A stretch of DNA of 64,000 nucleotides, taken from assembly GCA_011037195.1 (NCBI GenBank), contig JAAEAF010014559.1:1-64000 (forward strand), written 5' to 3'. Shown here piece after piece: positions 43,491-54,254 of the stretch. The notes beneath the pieces were generated by a model. The model was not told the origin of the DNA and did no database searches. It saw only the letters and a list, made by a program, of their open reading frames with translations. Position 1 is the first letter of the stretch. Each line of letters begins with the position of its first letter. A program made the position numbers and the translations under genes. This DNA is from Triatoma infestans (lineage: Eukaryota > Arthropoda > Insecta > Hemiptera > Reduviidae).

Positions 43491-43800
43491 GTAATGTCAT
43501 CTGGTTTTTTTTCTTGATTTTGCAGCCATTTTTAATTTATTAAGATGTACGATTTTGTTAGTATCACCGATTGATATTCTAGCAGTTTAATTTTTAAATA
43601 GTTTATCTATTTTATAGGGGCCATGATATTTTCTTTTGTAAACTTGTTTTTCAATTTGAAATGTTTAACATAAAAATCGTCTCCAGGATAAAATTTTTGT
43701 TTGGAAATATTTCTGTTAAACAATTTTTCTCTAATTACTTTAGCCTTAGTGTTAGCTAGCTTTTGCAGCTTCACTTTGCGGGTTGGGTGGAGGATCATGT
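43491..43800 (-). pseudogene. Gypsy-type integrase C-terminus (end of pol)
   Basis: The minus-strand frame (43607-43800) reads KLQKLANTKAKVIREKLFNR, then YPGDDFYVKHFKLKNKF, the stretch after the integrase core where gypsy Pol has 'FK.GD.V'. Past two stops it continues with KIVHLNKLKMAA and a basic tail ending near 43495, matching the terminal 'VHVN.LK' of gypsy polyproteins. Integrase inserts the cDNA of the element into the chromosome; here only the C-terminal domain is left. A partial second copy of the same segment lies at 47.4-47.7 kb. Stops make it inactive. Confidence 0.65.
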
Positions 43801-44421
43801 TCCCTCAAGGTGGGGGAGCGGTCAAGCTCCCTTAAAAAATGTTGAGGACAAATTATAAGTTTGAATAAATTCTGCAAATTATATCTATGTATCTAAATTG
43901 CTGAGAAAAAGTCATATGAGTGTTTTACACCAGATTTATCCTAGTATGGCCCCAGAAAACTTTCCTTTAATTCTAGAGGGAACCAGTTGGTGCTAATATT
44001 TATTATATAATATTAATATTAAAACGAATCAGTGTTTAATATTTCATCTACAATCGCCGGAACATAGCTAATAATTGCTGGAATACGATGGAAGTAGTAC
44101 ATCACAATTACTTGACAAGTGTAATTTTTGGTCGTCAAAGTTAAAAATTTTAAATGAAAATCGGCCCATAAATAATTTCAAACTAATAAATTAATATTTT
44201 GGATGATTCTGTATACCTGTAATTAATAAATGCGCAAGTTTATGGTGAGTATCTCAATTTCCAGTACCTACTCAGCGATATCAGCAATATGGGAAGGACT
44301 TCGATAAGAGAATATAACTTATTCTTTTTCTTTGTTTTCTTAACTTTCTTGATTTACTAGGATCTCTTTCACACTTTCTTTATTTTTTTTTCCTACATTT
44401 ACTATTTTAACATCCTATTAG

Positions 44422-44906
44422 GATGAGTGCAGTGGATTGTCGGCAGTCTAAAATGTTCATTGGGGGTCCGGATGGAGCTTTGAGTAGCGAGATCCGATGT
44501 CTTTCACGGACCTCTCTCAGGCATCTGGTAGGATTCCTCACTGGGCATTGTGGCTTAAGGAGACATTAATGGGGCTACAATGGGATTCATGCCTGACCCC
44601 TTTTGTAGACTTTGTGAGACGGAGGAGGAAACACCCATGCATCTGATGACGGCTTGTTTTGGCTGTGAGGAGATTAGGTTTAGGACCTTCGGCCGGAATA
44701 GGATATCGATAGAGGATCTCAAGCTGTGTCCTTTTAAGGTTTTGGTCCGATTTGTTCGGTCTGTGGTGAAACTTAGATGGTTAAAACCTGGGCCTGGATT
44801 TTCATTCTAGTCCCAGTGGTTGTTATTCTTTAGGGGGAGCTATATGGGCCCTGGGAGGCTTTGGATAGCGTAGGGTTTGCCCTCATCTTCTGTGAATAAT
44901 AATAAT
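44422..44906 (+). pseudogene. 5'-truncated 3' end of RNase H-type non-LTR family, with target-site duplication
   Basis: Third member of the family seen at 1-717 and 12905-13643. It starts inside the linker (SVDCRQSKMFIGG-like), continues through LTGHCGLRRH, a small frame break near 44565, and PDPFCRLCETEEETPMHLMTAC (Cys-His knuckle), then KLCPFKVLVRFVRSVVKLRW and the 3' UTR with an AATAATAATAA tail. AACATCCTATTAG at 44409-44421 and AACATCTTATTAG at 44907-44919 are the target-site duplication (one mismatch). It lacks the RNase H domain and is inactive. Confidence 0.88.
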
Positions 44907-45229
44907 AACATCTTATTAGAAGTAATATTATAAAGTATGTAAAAAAATGAAGATAATATTTTATCATTTAAACTTTACGATAAAAATTGAAAAGCTCGCG
45001 CGACCTTCTCTTAGTGCCAGTATTAGTACAATTATTACAAAACGGACAATTTTTTATTAAAACAAGAAATTTTCGCACAATGTATACTTGGCCGAACTAA
45101 ATATAGTGGTTAGGGGATCTGTAGAGACGTAGATTTGGACGGGAATCTGATTACATTGTTGTCCAGATTACCGCGTCAATCACAAACCCCCAATAATATT
45201 AGCAATCTATTCTACAGATTTTCCCATAA

Positions 45230-45745
45230 ATCATAAAGCTTTCCACGGAGTAAAGTATCAAATCGGATCTGTGCATTGAACATTCCATTTTTCAAGAAAA
45301 TTGCTGGAACTTTTAAAAGAAACCTCAGCAAAATTTTCTATAAAATCGCATTTCGTTTAACCGATTTTTCTTTTCAAATTTGGAATTCTAGCAGTGCTTT
45401 CAAGTTACCTAACTTATTATGTAAATGTTGGACACATTAAATTGAAGTGGATCTCTAGAGAAAATGTTAAAATTGCGGCCCCCCCTCCAGAAAAATAATC
45501 TTTAAAAATCTTATTTCTTGTTAAAATGTTTCAGGTACAAATGACAGGCGTTCATGTGAACACATAGTAAGTTATAGAGAAAAATAATTTGAGTTATTTT
45601 TGAGAAAATCGCGACGGTAACTTAAATTATCAAGTTTCAGCTTCCGGCGATTTTTCTTATTATATTTTGCTCATACACAGTGTGGAACACTAGATATCCA
45701 CACACACAGACCATCGCTAATTTTGCTTTTTTTTCACATTTAGTG
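45230..45745 (-). repeat. Degraded HINE-like repeat, minus orientation
   Basis: Complement blocks 'ttgctggaacttttaaaa', 'ttccggcgatttt' and 'atatccacacacacagaccat' appear in the order expected for a reversed copy. Highly diverged. Confidence 0.4.
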
Positions 45746-46138
45746 CAATTCCGGTCGCAGTAGTTTCTACTTATAATTGTTTAAATTAATATAATCGTAA
45801 TGAAAGTTAAGGCAGCTTTAGATAAGGGGCTACACATTATACAGTATTAATTAGAATATGTTACTGTACAAAATTTCACATATTATGATTTCACATTGTT
45901 TATAACTAAACATAATCTACATACATAAACACTGTGTTGGAGGGCAAATATTTGAACAACGTTCTATATTGCTGGCCCAACTTCTTTGATTATTTCTTGG
46001 TAAAACCAATTTGAGATAGGTTGCAACAAATTCCAACATTATTTTGACTACTGAAGATTGTTTTGACATATCCACAGGTTGGCGTGATGGATCCGACAGA
46101 ATCAAAGTATTATCACTAAATTTGTAAATATAGAAACC

Positions 46139-46151
46139 ATTGGTAAATATT
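46139..46151. repeat. Target-site duplication, left
   Basis: ATTGGTAAATATT, identical to 47374-47386. Confidence 0.92.
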
Positions 46152-47373
46152 CGGCGATTACCAGTGCGGTTTTAGGAAGAACAGATCAACGGTGTATCAA
46201 ATCTTTTCTGTAAGGCAAATGCTTGAAAAGGCGTATGAGTACAATGTGCGCCTGCACCATGTTTTCTTAGATTTTAAGCAGGCTTACGACTCGGTGCACA
46301 GGGATGAGCTAATAAATGCAATGAGAAGTTTAGGAATCCCTTGTAAACTGATAAGTCTGGCAGGAATGACATTGAAAAGTACAAAATGTCGAGTAAAAGT
46401 ACAAAATGTACTCTCGGATTGTTTCAATGTAACCTGTGGTTTAAGGCAAGGTGATCCAGTTGCTCCAACAATGTTTAACCTGGCATTAGAATGGGCAGTA
46501 CGAGCAATTAAAACCAACCCAAATGGTACAATTTATACCAGACTGACCCAGCATCTCGCTTACGCAGATGATATCCTCATTTCCGGACGTACCAAAGCTG
46601 CGTTAGAAGGGACCCTGGAAGAATTTGAAAGAAGAGCAAGGAGACTTGGTTTACAAGTTAATATTGAGAAATCCTTGTATATGCAATCATCCAGGAACCA
46701 AGTAGCCAGCAGTGGTGTGGTATGTATCAATGGAAAAGACTTTCCTACTGGCAACAGTTTTAAATATCTGGGAGCGATCGTGAATAGCACAAATGCAATC
46801 GAACCTGAAATTAAAGCCAGACTTGCAGCCGGCAATAGATGTCTCTTTGCGCTGGCGAAAGTTATGAGTTTTAGATATCTATCACGTGACGCCAAGATAA
46901 CGCTATACAAAACAGTAATAAGGCCAGTAGTGACATATGCTAGCGAGACATGGGTATTGTCAAAAGAAAGTGCTAAATTGCTTGGAATATGGGAGAGAAA
47001 GGTTTTAAGGAAAATATTTGGCCCAAGAATTGAAAACGGACAGTGGCGTGCAAGAAAGAATGACGAGCTATACCAGCTGTTTAAAGAGCTAGATATCGTC
47101 ACTCTTGTGAGAAAGTTTCGACTCCGATGGATAGGTCATGTAGAAAGAATGGACGGAGATAGACTGCCAAAAAAACTCCTTTATGGACGACCAGGCGGTG
47201 CCCGACGAAGAGGAAGGCCGCGCTTGCGGTGGATAGATAACGTCCAGGATGACCTATCAATGTTGGGAATCCGAAGATGGAGGGCAAAAGCCCAAGATAG
47301 AGATGGCTGGCACAAACTTGTGGATGAGGCCTGGGTCCACTAGGACTGTTGAGCCGATGAAATAATAATAATA
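46152..47373 (+). mobile_element. Young 5'-truncated non-LTR insertion, 1222 bp
   Basis: Bounded by a perfect 13-base duplication. The 5' end is cut inside the RT domain; the 3' end is a 20-base UTR and an (AAT)n tail. The intact reading frame and perfect duplication argue for recent integration. Confidence 0.93.
46153..47343 (+). CDS. Reverse transcriptase C-terminal part, intact frame, RTE-like
   Basis: An uninterrupted 396-codon frame from the insertion point to a TAG at 47341-47343. No genuine start codon belongs to it: the frame opens at the 5' truncation. Order: GDYQCGFRKNRSTVYQIFSV, LHHVFLDFKQAYDSVHRDEL (first catalytic Asp), CGLRQGDPVAPTMFNLALE, HLAYADDILISG (catalytic YADD), LGLQVNIEKSLYM, FKYLGAIVN, TLYKTVIRPVVTYASETWVL, WERKVLRKIFGP, RLRWIGHVERMDGDRLPKKL, GRPRLRWIDNVQDDLSMLGI and WHKLVDEAWVH. 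The N-terminal endonuclease and first RT blocks are missing, so it cannot move by itself. Clade RTE/RTE-X-like is my inference; the same C-terminal signature is seen in decayed copies at 4.7 and 19.9 kb. Confidence 0.92.
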   Translation, partial: GDYQCGFRKNRSTVYQIFSVRQMLEKAYEYNVRLHHVFLDFKQAYDSVHRDELINAMRSLGIPCKLISLAGMTLKSTKCRVKVQNVLSDCFNVTCGLRQGDPVAPTMFNLALEWAVRAIKTNPNGTIYTRLTQHLAYADDILISGRTKAALEGTLEEFERRARRLGLQVNIEKSLYMQSSRNQVASSGVVCINGKDFPTGNSFKYLGAIVNSTNAIEPEIKARLAAGNRCLFALAKVMSFRYLSRDAKITLYKTVIRPVVTYASETWVLSKESAKLLGIWERKVLRKIFGPRIENGQWRARKNDELYQLFKELDIVTLVRKFRLRWIGHVERMDGDRLPKKLLYGRPGGARRRGRPRLRWIDNVQDDLSMLGIRRWRAKAQDRDGWHKLVDEAWVH

Positions 47374-47386
47374 ATTGGTAAATATT
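47374..47386. repeat. Target-site duplication, right
   Basis: ATTGGTAAATATT, identical to 46139-46151. Confidence 0.92.
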
Positions 47387-47409
47387 ATAAATAATCTGGT
47401 GTGAAAGTT

Positions 47410-47945
47410 GCTGTAATGTCATCTGATGATTTTTTTTTTTTTTGTTGATTTCGTAGAAACGCCTTTTTTAATGTATTAAGATTTATGATTTTGTTAGTAT
47501 CACCGATTGATATTTTAGCAGTTTGATTTTTAAATAGTTTTATCTATTTCATAGGGACCATGATATTTTTTTGAAAACTTGTTTTCAAATTTGAAATGTT
47601 TAACATAACTCTAGGATAAAATTTTTCTTTGGAAATATATTGTCCTATAACTTTTCTCAAATTACTTTAGCCTTAGTGTTATTAGCTTTTACAGCTTCAC
47701 GTACTCTTTTAATTTTGTTATGCAGATTCTGCATATGAACATTAAACATTTGTAAATTTCATTGGATAAGTTTAAAATCCATGGAAAATGGAATCTGCAA
47801 CCAAATACTAATTCGTGTGGTGTGAACTTTGTTGAAGAATTTATTGTAGAGTTGTGAGCGGCTTTAATCAGTGGCAAATACTTATACCAGTCCTTTGAAG
47901 TACTGACGTAATGTAAGATATCCACATACATGACGTATGTGATGT
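47410..47945 (-). pseudogene. Gypsy-type integrase core and C-terminal fragment
   Basis: The minus-strand frame (47689-47931) gives DWYKYLPLIKAAHNSTINSS TKFTPHELVFG, which matches the end of the retroviral-type integrase core ('W...LP....AYN...H.STG.SP.ELV.G'), including the region of the third acidic residue, where the key Glu is not obvious. Further on, in other frames, it continues with ILEL..TFQI and the same C-terminal segment as 43491-43800 (AATTACTTTAGCCTTAGTGT in common). Several stops. This is the 3' end of pol of an LTR retrotransposon; protease, RT and RNase H are not found here. Confidence 0.72.
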
Positions 47946-48001
47946 TATAAAATTTTTATGTATTTTATGATCTATTTATCTATAAAGGATTAAGGATAAT
48001 T

Positions 48002-48024
48002 ATTTGGCGACGGGGGGGGGGGAT
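48002..48024. repeat. G homopolymer
   Basis: Run of about 11 G following 'tggcgac'. Confidence 0.8.
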
Positions 48025-48201
48025 TCTGACTTTGAAGAAAATTCACCAATTCAAAATTGCATTAAAGAATGTCATATTCGTATGAGTGTTCCGCATGAGA
48101 TATTTACTTTTTCTTAGTTTTGAAAAAGTAATTAATGTAAATCCGCTAAATTGTAAGAAAAAAAAACAACTTATTGGATCTTTTTGTAAAACAATATTTT
48201 T

Positions 48202-48598
48202 ACTTTCTCTTACTCCTAGTAAGAGGAAGTAAATATAATCGTGTCAAATTTTCGATATCGAGTTATCACCAGAAATATCCGTTTTGAGGTCCCCTCAGTC
48301 AAAAAAAGTTGTTTTTAGAAAATGGTCTGTGTGTGTGTGTGTGTGTGGTTGTGTGTGTTGTGTGTGTGTGTGTGTGTGTGTGTTGTGTGTGTGTTGTGTG
48401 GATATGTGAACAGCATAGCTCAAAAACGAAAAAACCGTAGAAAGTTGAAACTTGATATTCCGTTTAGGTATCACCATGAGATCTGACAGTAGGTTATCTG
48501 TCAAAATTCCACAACCGGAAGTACCATTTTAGTTAGATTTTTTTACTTTTTTGCGATTTTCTAAACAACTTATTGGATCTCTTTGTAAAACAATATTT
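48202..48598 (+). repeat. HINE-like repeat 5' half, tandem duplicate
   Basis: ACTTTCTCTTACTCCTAGTA and the following ~350 bases, with a long GT tract (48327-48400), end at 'ttgcgattttctaaacaact'. The same 5' half starts again at 48601. The leader 'ttattggatctTtttgtaaaacaatattttt' is also repeated, so the duplication is tandem with a period near 397 bases. Confidence 0.82.
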
Positions 48599-48885
48599 TT
48601 ACTTTCTCTTACTCCTAGTAAGAGGAAGTATTGTAATCGTGTCAAATTTTCGATATCGAGTTATCTCCAGAAATATCCGTTTTGAGGTCCCCTCAGTCAA
48701 AAAAAGTTGTTTTTAGAAAATGGTCTGTGTTTTTGTGTGTGTGTGTGTGTGGTGTGTGCGTGGTGGTGTTTTTGTGTGTGTGTTGTGTTGTGCGTGGGTG
48801 TGGTGTGTGTGGTGTGTGTGTGTGTGTGTGTGTGTGTGTGGATATGTGAACAGCATAGCTCAAAAACGAAAAAAACCGTAGAAAG

Positions 48886-49112
48886 AGGGAAGGGATTAGC
48901 CCAGTGGTAGCGCGCTGGACTAGCAACGCGGAGATCACGGGTTCGAATCCGCCGTGCTACCCTTAGATTTTTCTCTTCCTAGGAGCCCCTACAGCTCACT
49001 GTCCGGTGATGGACAGTGTTGTCTGTAACGGGAGAACACTGTCCGGAGGCCGGCAGTGCACTGAGAAGGCTCCGGGCGCAAATAACCACAGATGTTGAGA
49101 CGCCTTAAATAA

Positions 49113-49167
<55 letters not shown>
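48886..49167 (+). mobile_element. Full-length tRNA-derived SINE with A-tail
   Basis: Head: GGGATTAGCCCAGTGGTAGC (A box, pol III), an anticodon-like loop CTAGCAA with AGC in anticodon position (alanine-like), and CGGGTTCGAATCC (B box). Body: CTTAGATTTTTCTCTTCC, GTGATGGACAGTGTTGTC, GGAGGCCGGCAGTGCACTGA, GGCTCCGGGCGC, GATGTTGAGACGCCTTAAAT. Tail: about 60 A. AAAAACCGTAGAAAG occurs on both sides (ending 48885 and 49177) as the target-site duplication. It would be transcribed by RNA polymerase III and mobilised by a LINE. The long pure A-tail and exact duplication point to recent insertion. The body is shared with 10305-10490. Confidence 0.93.
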
Positions 49168-49169
<2 letters not shown>

Positions 49170-49364
49170 GTAGAAAGTTGAAACTTGATATTCCGTTTAG
49201 GTATCACCATGAGATCTGACAGTAGGTTATCTGAAATTCCACAACCGGAAGTACGACTTTACTAGTTAGATTTTTTACTTTTTTGCGATTTTCTTTAAAC
49301 TTGATACTTCAACCACACATACAAAGAACTACAATTTTAGTTTAACCACACATACAAAGAACTA

Positions 49365-49972
49365 CAATTTTAGTTTGAAACATTTCTCCGGAAGAACGCA
49401 TTTAAGGGCACTTTTGTGGTAGTGGTGGGGTTAGGTTTCCTTCTAAAGTGCTATTTCAGTTTATTAGACAATTCTGTCATCCAAATTATATTAATTAGAA
49501 TTAAATGTGTTGTTGAAATTCCGAGTTTGAAAAAATCGGATAACCGGAGATGCGTTTATTTTACCACTTTACTAAATGTATTATTCTCTTTTTCGCACTT
49601 TTCTCAAAAATGACTCCGACGATTTTCTTGAAACTTCCTATATAAACTAAACATGCAATGGTCTACAACAATTTTAGTTTGAAACATTTCTCCGGAAGAA
49701 CGCATTTAAGGGCACTTTTGTGGTAGTGGTGGGGTTAGGTTTCCTTCTAAAGTGCTATTTCAGTTTATTAGACAATTCTGTCATCCAAATTATATTAATT
49801 AGAATTAAATGTGTTGTTGAAATTCCGAGTTTGAAAAAATCGGATAACCGGAGATGCGTTTATTTTACCACTTTACTAAATGTATTATTCTCTTTTTCGC
49901 ACTTTTCTCAAAAATGACTCCGACGATTTTCTTGAAACTTCCTATATAAACTAAACATGCAATGGTCTACAA
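49365..49972 (+). repeat. Perfect 304-base tandem duplication
   Basis: The segment starting CAATTTTAGTTTGAAACATT occurs at 49365-49668 and 49669-49972 with no differences that I can see. A smaller 34-base duplication (ACCACACATACAAAGAACTA) precedes it at 49313-49375. Confidence 0.93.
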
Positions 49973-50273
49973 CTTTTATTTAAAACATTTCTCTGGGAAA
50001 ATTCATTCACTTTTGGAGGACGGGTGGGGTTATGTGTTTCTCTGTTGTGTTATTTATAGTTGATTATACAATTCTATCATCCAAACAGAATTAATTAGAA
50101 ATAAACAGATGGCCAAAATTCCGAGTTTTAAGAAATTTAGTAAACCGGAAGTGCGCTTTTACTGAACAGTTTTCGACGAATTTCATTAAATTTGGTACAC
50201 AAACTATAAAATTTGTCAATTACAATTTTGAGAACAGGAGTAAGAGAAAGTTGTGTGAGTGTTTCACACTAGA

Positions 50274-51970
50274 TTTTTTTTTTTTTTTTTTACGATCGAG
50301 AGAGAACTTAATAAATTAATCCAATTAAACTAAACAAACTTTCAATCAAATGATAGGATTTTGTTGTTGGAATATTAGGAGTTTCGATATATTTACCTGA
50401 CGAATTTTCCAAAACTGAACTTGACAGAAATAGGATTTTTCATTAAACTTGGTAAGTATATTAACTACTAATCATAAAAAGAGCTACAGCATTTGCAAAT
50501 TTTTCCGACCAAATTCATTTTAGTTGGTTCTGGAGGAGGGATTGGTTTTCCTGCAATTGAGGAGATCTGGGGGAAAAGGGGCCCATTGGTAAAATCTTGA
50601 TTTTGAGAAAACGTACATTGAATGTTACTTTTTATTGTGTCTCTGTTATTGTCATTGCAAACATATTCTCTTTTAATACCTTAGTTTTGGATGAGTTTGT
50701 AGTACATTTAACATAATTTTTGTGAGAAAATCATGTTAGATTTAAAAAAAAATGCAAATGTAACTATTATTAACAATATAGGCCCTTTTTATGCAGAACT
50801 ATATTTTAAATAATTTCGTGGACAACAGTAATTAAATTCTGTTGTCCTGAAGCTGTATCTTTATGTTTCCATTTCACATAGCCTTCTTCACTCGTAATAT
50901 TATCATCAACATTATTTGTTAACATACTGAAACAGTGCAGTAACAAACAGTATTGCAGCCACGCAGATGATATTCCCATCCAAAAGAAAAACAGCTGATC
51001 AAAGAAAAAAATGTGCTGCCACTTACAGTTGGTCTATTGAAATAAAATCTTATCAGCTTATGCAGGAGGTATGGCCGTCATTGGAAATGTTATGGGGAAA
51101 AACGGAACTATGATTGTATAGATCCCCACACCTTCTCAATTACGCCTTTTTTTCGTCAAATTGTATATTGAAGGCACACATGTACATTTTCAATATATAT
51201 GTGAAATTTGTAACTGTATAATACGCACATATAATAAAAAATAAATCAATTATAACTATGAAAATTGCAGTAAGTAGAAGTCGTGTAAATATTTCACAGC
51301 TAAATACTGGTAATGTTTTTATGATGAAGTGTACATCGATTATTTAAACATTTTTGACGGTTTTAATAATATAAAATTGTAATTTTTCATTAAGTCACAA
51401 TGTTAGATTGTTAAATTTTGGAATATTGGTATCTAAACAATGTGAAAATTTACAGTTGGAAATACCTGAATCAGGTAAATTTGCAATAGTGGGAATTATG
51501 GTCTTTTCACCAAGTAAGGTCGAAAAACTTCAAATAAAAGGACTTTTAAGAAGAGATTTTCAACCCTTCTCATTAACTCGTCCTCTGTTTGAGAGTCATA
51601 CATAAATGATTTTATTGTACAGTAGGTACTGTATCAAGCATTGATTTAGAGAACTGAATAAAGTATTGTATAGAATGAAAATAATGAAAACCTTTTCTAA
51701 GACCCGTTATGACCTGATTTAACCGTCAGAAATTGTTATTTAAGTTATAAATGAAAGTTTAAAAATATCTTACAAACGCGTATTGACATAATGAAAGTTA
51801 CGCTGAGTTTCAAAGGCTCTCAAAAATAGAAAATTTTCACAATTAAAAAACAAAAACCCAGCTGCTGATATTACTGTGTGTTTTGGGTATTCTGAAAATA
51901 ATTTTCTGGGCGCTCTTGAAGAAAACTGGAGGTCTCATTTTTGAAATCTCTGAATCTCACACATATATTT
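50274..51970. other. Gene-free stretch with a diverged HINE-like fragment
   Basis: About 50420-50560 has 'cattaaacttggtaagtatattaactac', 'aaagagctacagca' and 'aaattcatttta' blocks of the repeat family. The remainder is AT-rich; a 65-codon frame at 51408 is unassigned. Confidence 0.4.
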
Positions 51971-51973
51971 TTT

Positions 51974-52937
51974 CCTTTCTCTTACTAATAATAGTAAGAG
52001 GAAGTATTGTGATCGTGCCAGATTTTCGAAATTAAGTTTTAACTGGAAATTCACGTTTTGAGGTCATCTAAGTCCAAAAAAGTGATTTTTAGAAAATTGT
52101 CTGTATGTTTGTGAAAAGAATATCACCTAAACGAAATGTTGCAGAAAGCTCAAACTTGCCATTCCGTTTAAGTACTAGCACCGCATCAGACATGAAGATT
52201 TCGGGCAAAATCCATCAACCGAAAGTGCCACTTTACGAAGTAGTTTACTCAGTTTTTTATGATTTTCTCAAAAACGTGTTCAACCATTTTCTTTAAACTG
52301 TGTTTGTCAACTACACATACAAAGAGCTACAACTTTTATTTGAAATATTTCTCCGAGAAAATTCATTTAAGGGCACTTTTGAGGGTGGTTGTGTCTCTAA
52401 AGTACTATTTCAGTTATTCAACAATTCCGTCATATAAATAATATTAATTAGAATTAAATATGTTTTCGAAATCTCGAGTTTGAAGAAAATCAGATGACCG
52501 GAAGTGCACTTTATTGAATGTAGTTTTCATTTTTCTGCTATTTTCTCTAAAACGGCTCCAACGATTTTCTTTAAACTTCATGTAACAACTACACATACAA
52601 TGAGCTACAACTATTATTTGAAACATTTCTCCGGGAAAATCATTTAAGGGCACTTTTGGGAGAGAGGAGGGGTTACGTTTCTTCTGAAGCGCTATTTCAG
52701 CTTATTACTCAATTCTGTCAACTAAATAATATTAACTAGAATTAAATAGGTTGTAGAAATTCCCAATTTAAAGAAAATCGGTTGAGCGGAAGTGCGACTT
52801 TACTGAATAGGTTTTTCAGTTTTTTATGATTTTCTCCATGAAAATGCCGACGGTTTTAAACTCTAATAAGAATTGAAGTAGGGAGAAAATTTGCCATTTC
52901 GCAGTAAGAGATAGACGTGTGAGGGTTTCACACCAGA
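51974..52937 (+). mobile_element. HINE-like repeat, nearly full-length
   Basis: The 5' end CCTTTCTCTTACTAATAATA GTAAGAGGAAGT keeps the palindrome with a larger loop. Interior modules are all present; the GT microsatellite is reduced to 'gtctgtatgtttgtg'. The 3' end has GCAGTAAGAGATAGACGTGT, then GAGGGTTTCACACCAGA and a T run. Confidence 0.8.
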
Positions 52938-53089
52938 TTTTTTTTTGCTTTACTTTCTGTCGCTGCCTGGCTAACTTGGCAGACTGGCTTGGCTGACTGA
53001 ACTGTAGAGGGATTGTTGCTGCTGTATATATGATGGTTGTTATCTTGGATTAAGTGCGTAGGCGTTCTGGTGCTACGTTAGCTTTTCCT

Positions 53090-53340
53090 ATGATATAACT
53101 CCGGGAAAATTGATCTCATAGCAACGTAAAGCTTTCCTATAAATTACTACTTCAGTATAAAATGGTGGCTCTACTCTATATAATTTTAAGGCCGATTATA
53201 AGCGTTCTAAATTTGTACAAAATTGATTTACCAGAATTGCATTCATTGCAAAATAGGTTTCAGAGGTTTTTGTAATAATCTCGAAATTGGTTACAATGAT
53301 TTTTCTCTAAAAATGGAATGAACAGGTATAAAATTATCGG
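53090..53340 (+). repeat. Diverged HINE-like interior fragment
   Basis: The blocks 'ctccgggaaaattgatct', 'ctataaattactacttcagt' and 'gatttaccagaattgcattc' are in family order. Confidence 0.4.
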
Positions 53341-53345
53341 AAATA

Positions 53346-53794
53346 TAGTGAAGAACGTTTTACACGAAACCGCTTGACATGAAAAATCGGTTAACACGAA
53401 ATAATAGTGCGGTCCCGACAAAATACTATGTAATTTCATATATATTTTTTTTCTTTTAACACGAATCAAATATCGCTTAACAAGAAAAGATTTCACTTCT
53501 CGGACGAACAAAATGTACTTGTTTTTTTGCTGTCACATCGTCACGCTGATTTTTTTTTTGGCTTATTTTATTTCGTTAGACGGAACAAAATAGACAATAG
53601 CTGCCACTGTTGCTATTTTCCCGCATGTCCTTTTTTGTAATTTTAATACATTATCATACTTTTTTTAACGTGTAGAATAGCAGAGAAATAGGGACGAAAA
53701 GAAGCCGTTTTTTTTTATCGTTTAACACGAAATTCTTTTAATACGAACAAGTATTTCGGTCCTCTCAGTTTCGTGTAAACATTTTTTCACTGTA
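53346..53794. mobile_element. Pogo/Tigger-like MITE, opposite orientation to the 14.1 kb copy
   Basis: Ends TAGTGAAGAACGTTTTACAC and CATTTTTTCACTGTA. The interior shows the same sequence as 14142-14620 in reverse complement (GACGGAACAAAATAGACAAT, CTGCCACTGTTGCTA, 'cacttctcggacgaacaaaat', 'atcgtttaacacgaaattctttt'). About 449 bp, no transposase. Confidence 0.7.
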
Positions 53795-54254
53795 TTTGAA
53801 ACTTTTTAAGGTCCGAACTGAATTTGTGGGTTCTGGAAAATCTGTATCAATTGGGTTAGTTGAATGTTATTACCCGCTTTCCATTGCAGATCTCCTCAAA
53901 ATGTTCCATAGAGTGCTATTCGTGGAGAGCCGCCAACAAATGAGATAGATTAAAATTGAAATTTCATAAATTCCATTAAATAATTATCTATGAAAACAGG
54001 AAACAAAACTATAAAAGTATTAATAGGTAATTGATTTTTAAATAGCATTTTTTTCTGTCATAATTTTAGAAATAATCGAATATTACTCTTGAAATTGATG
54101 TTTTTTGCAACTCTTTAAGGAGTAATTTCACTAATAAATTGAAATTCTGTTTCACTAATAAATGGAAATTCTAAATTGAAATTCTTCAATTTACGGAATC
54201 CAGTTGCTATGAAAAAACATGATCCGTAAATAGAATCTCTGATAATTATAATAG

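Larger units (their letters stand above)
48601..50273 (+). mobile_element. HINE-like repeat, long copy with nested SINE and internal duplication
   Basis: Has a complete 5' palindrome (ACTTTCTCTTACTCCTAGTAAGAGGAAGT region), a long interrupted GT tract (48728-48840), the SINE inserted at 48886-49167, a 304-base tandem duplication (49365-49972), and an intact 3' end: GGAGTAAGAGAAAGTTGTGT, hairpin GTGTGAGTGTTTCACAC, then a T run. Without the insertions it would be about 1.1 kb. Confidence 0.85.

Noticed and set aside
46192..46194. Start codon of the RT frame
   Set aside because: It is a GTG within a conserved RT block; the frame is open from the 5' truncation at 46152.
46284..47422. Minus-strand frames opposite the RTE-like RT
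   Set aside because: Antisense shadows without motifs.
48295..48938. His/Thr-rich or Val/Cys-rich proteins
   Set aside because: These frames are translations of GT/CA microsatellite.
48886..48965. Functional tRNA-Ala gene
   Set aside because: The A box, B box and AGC loop are good, but the unit continues into a repeated SINE body, A-tail and target-site duplication, and acceptor-stem pairing is poor.
49416..49917. Two identical 65-residue genes
   Set aside because: They result from the 304-base tandem duplication inside a non-coding repeat.
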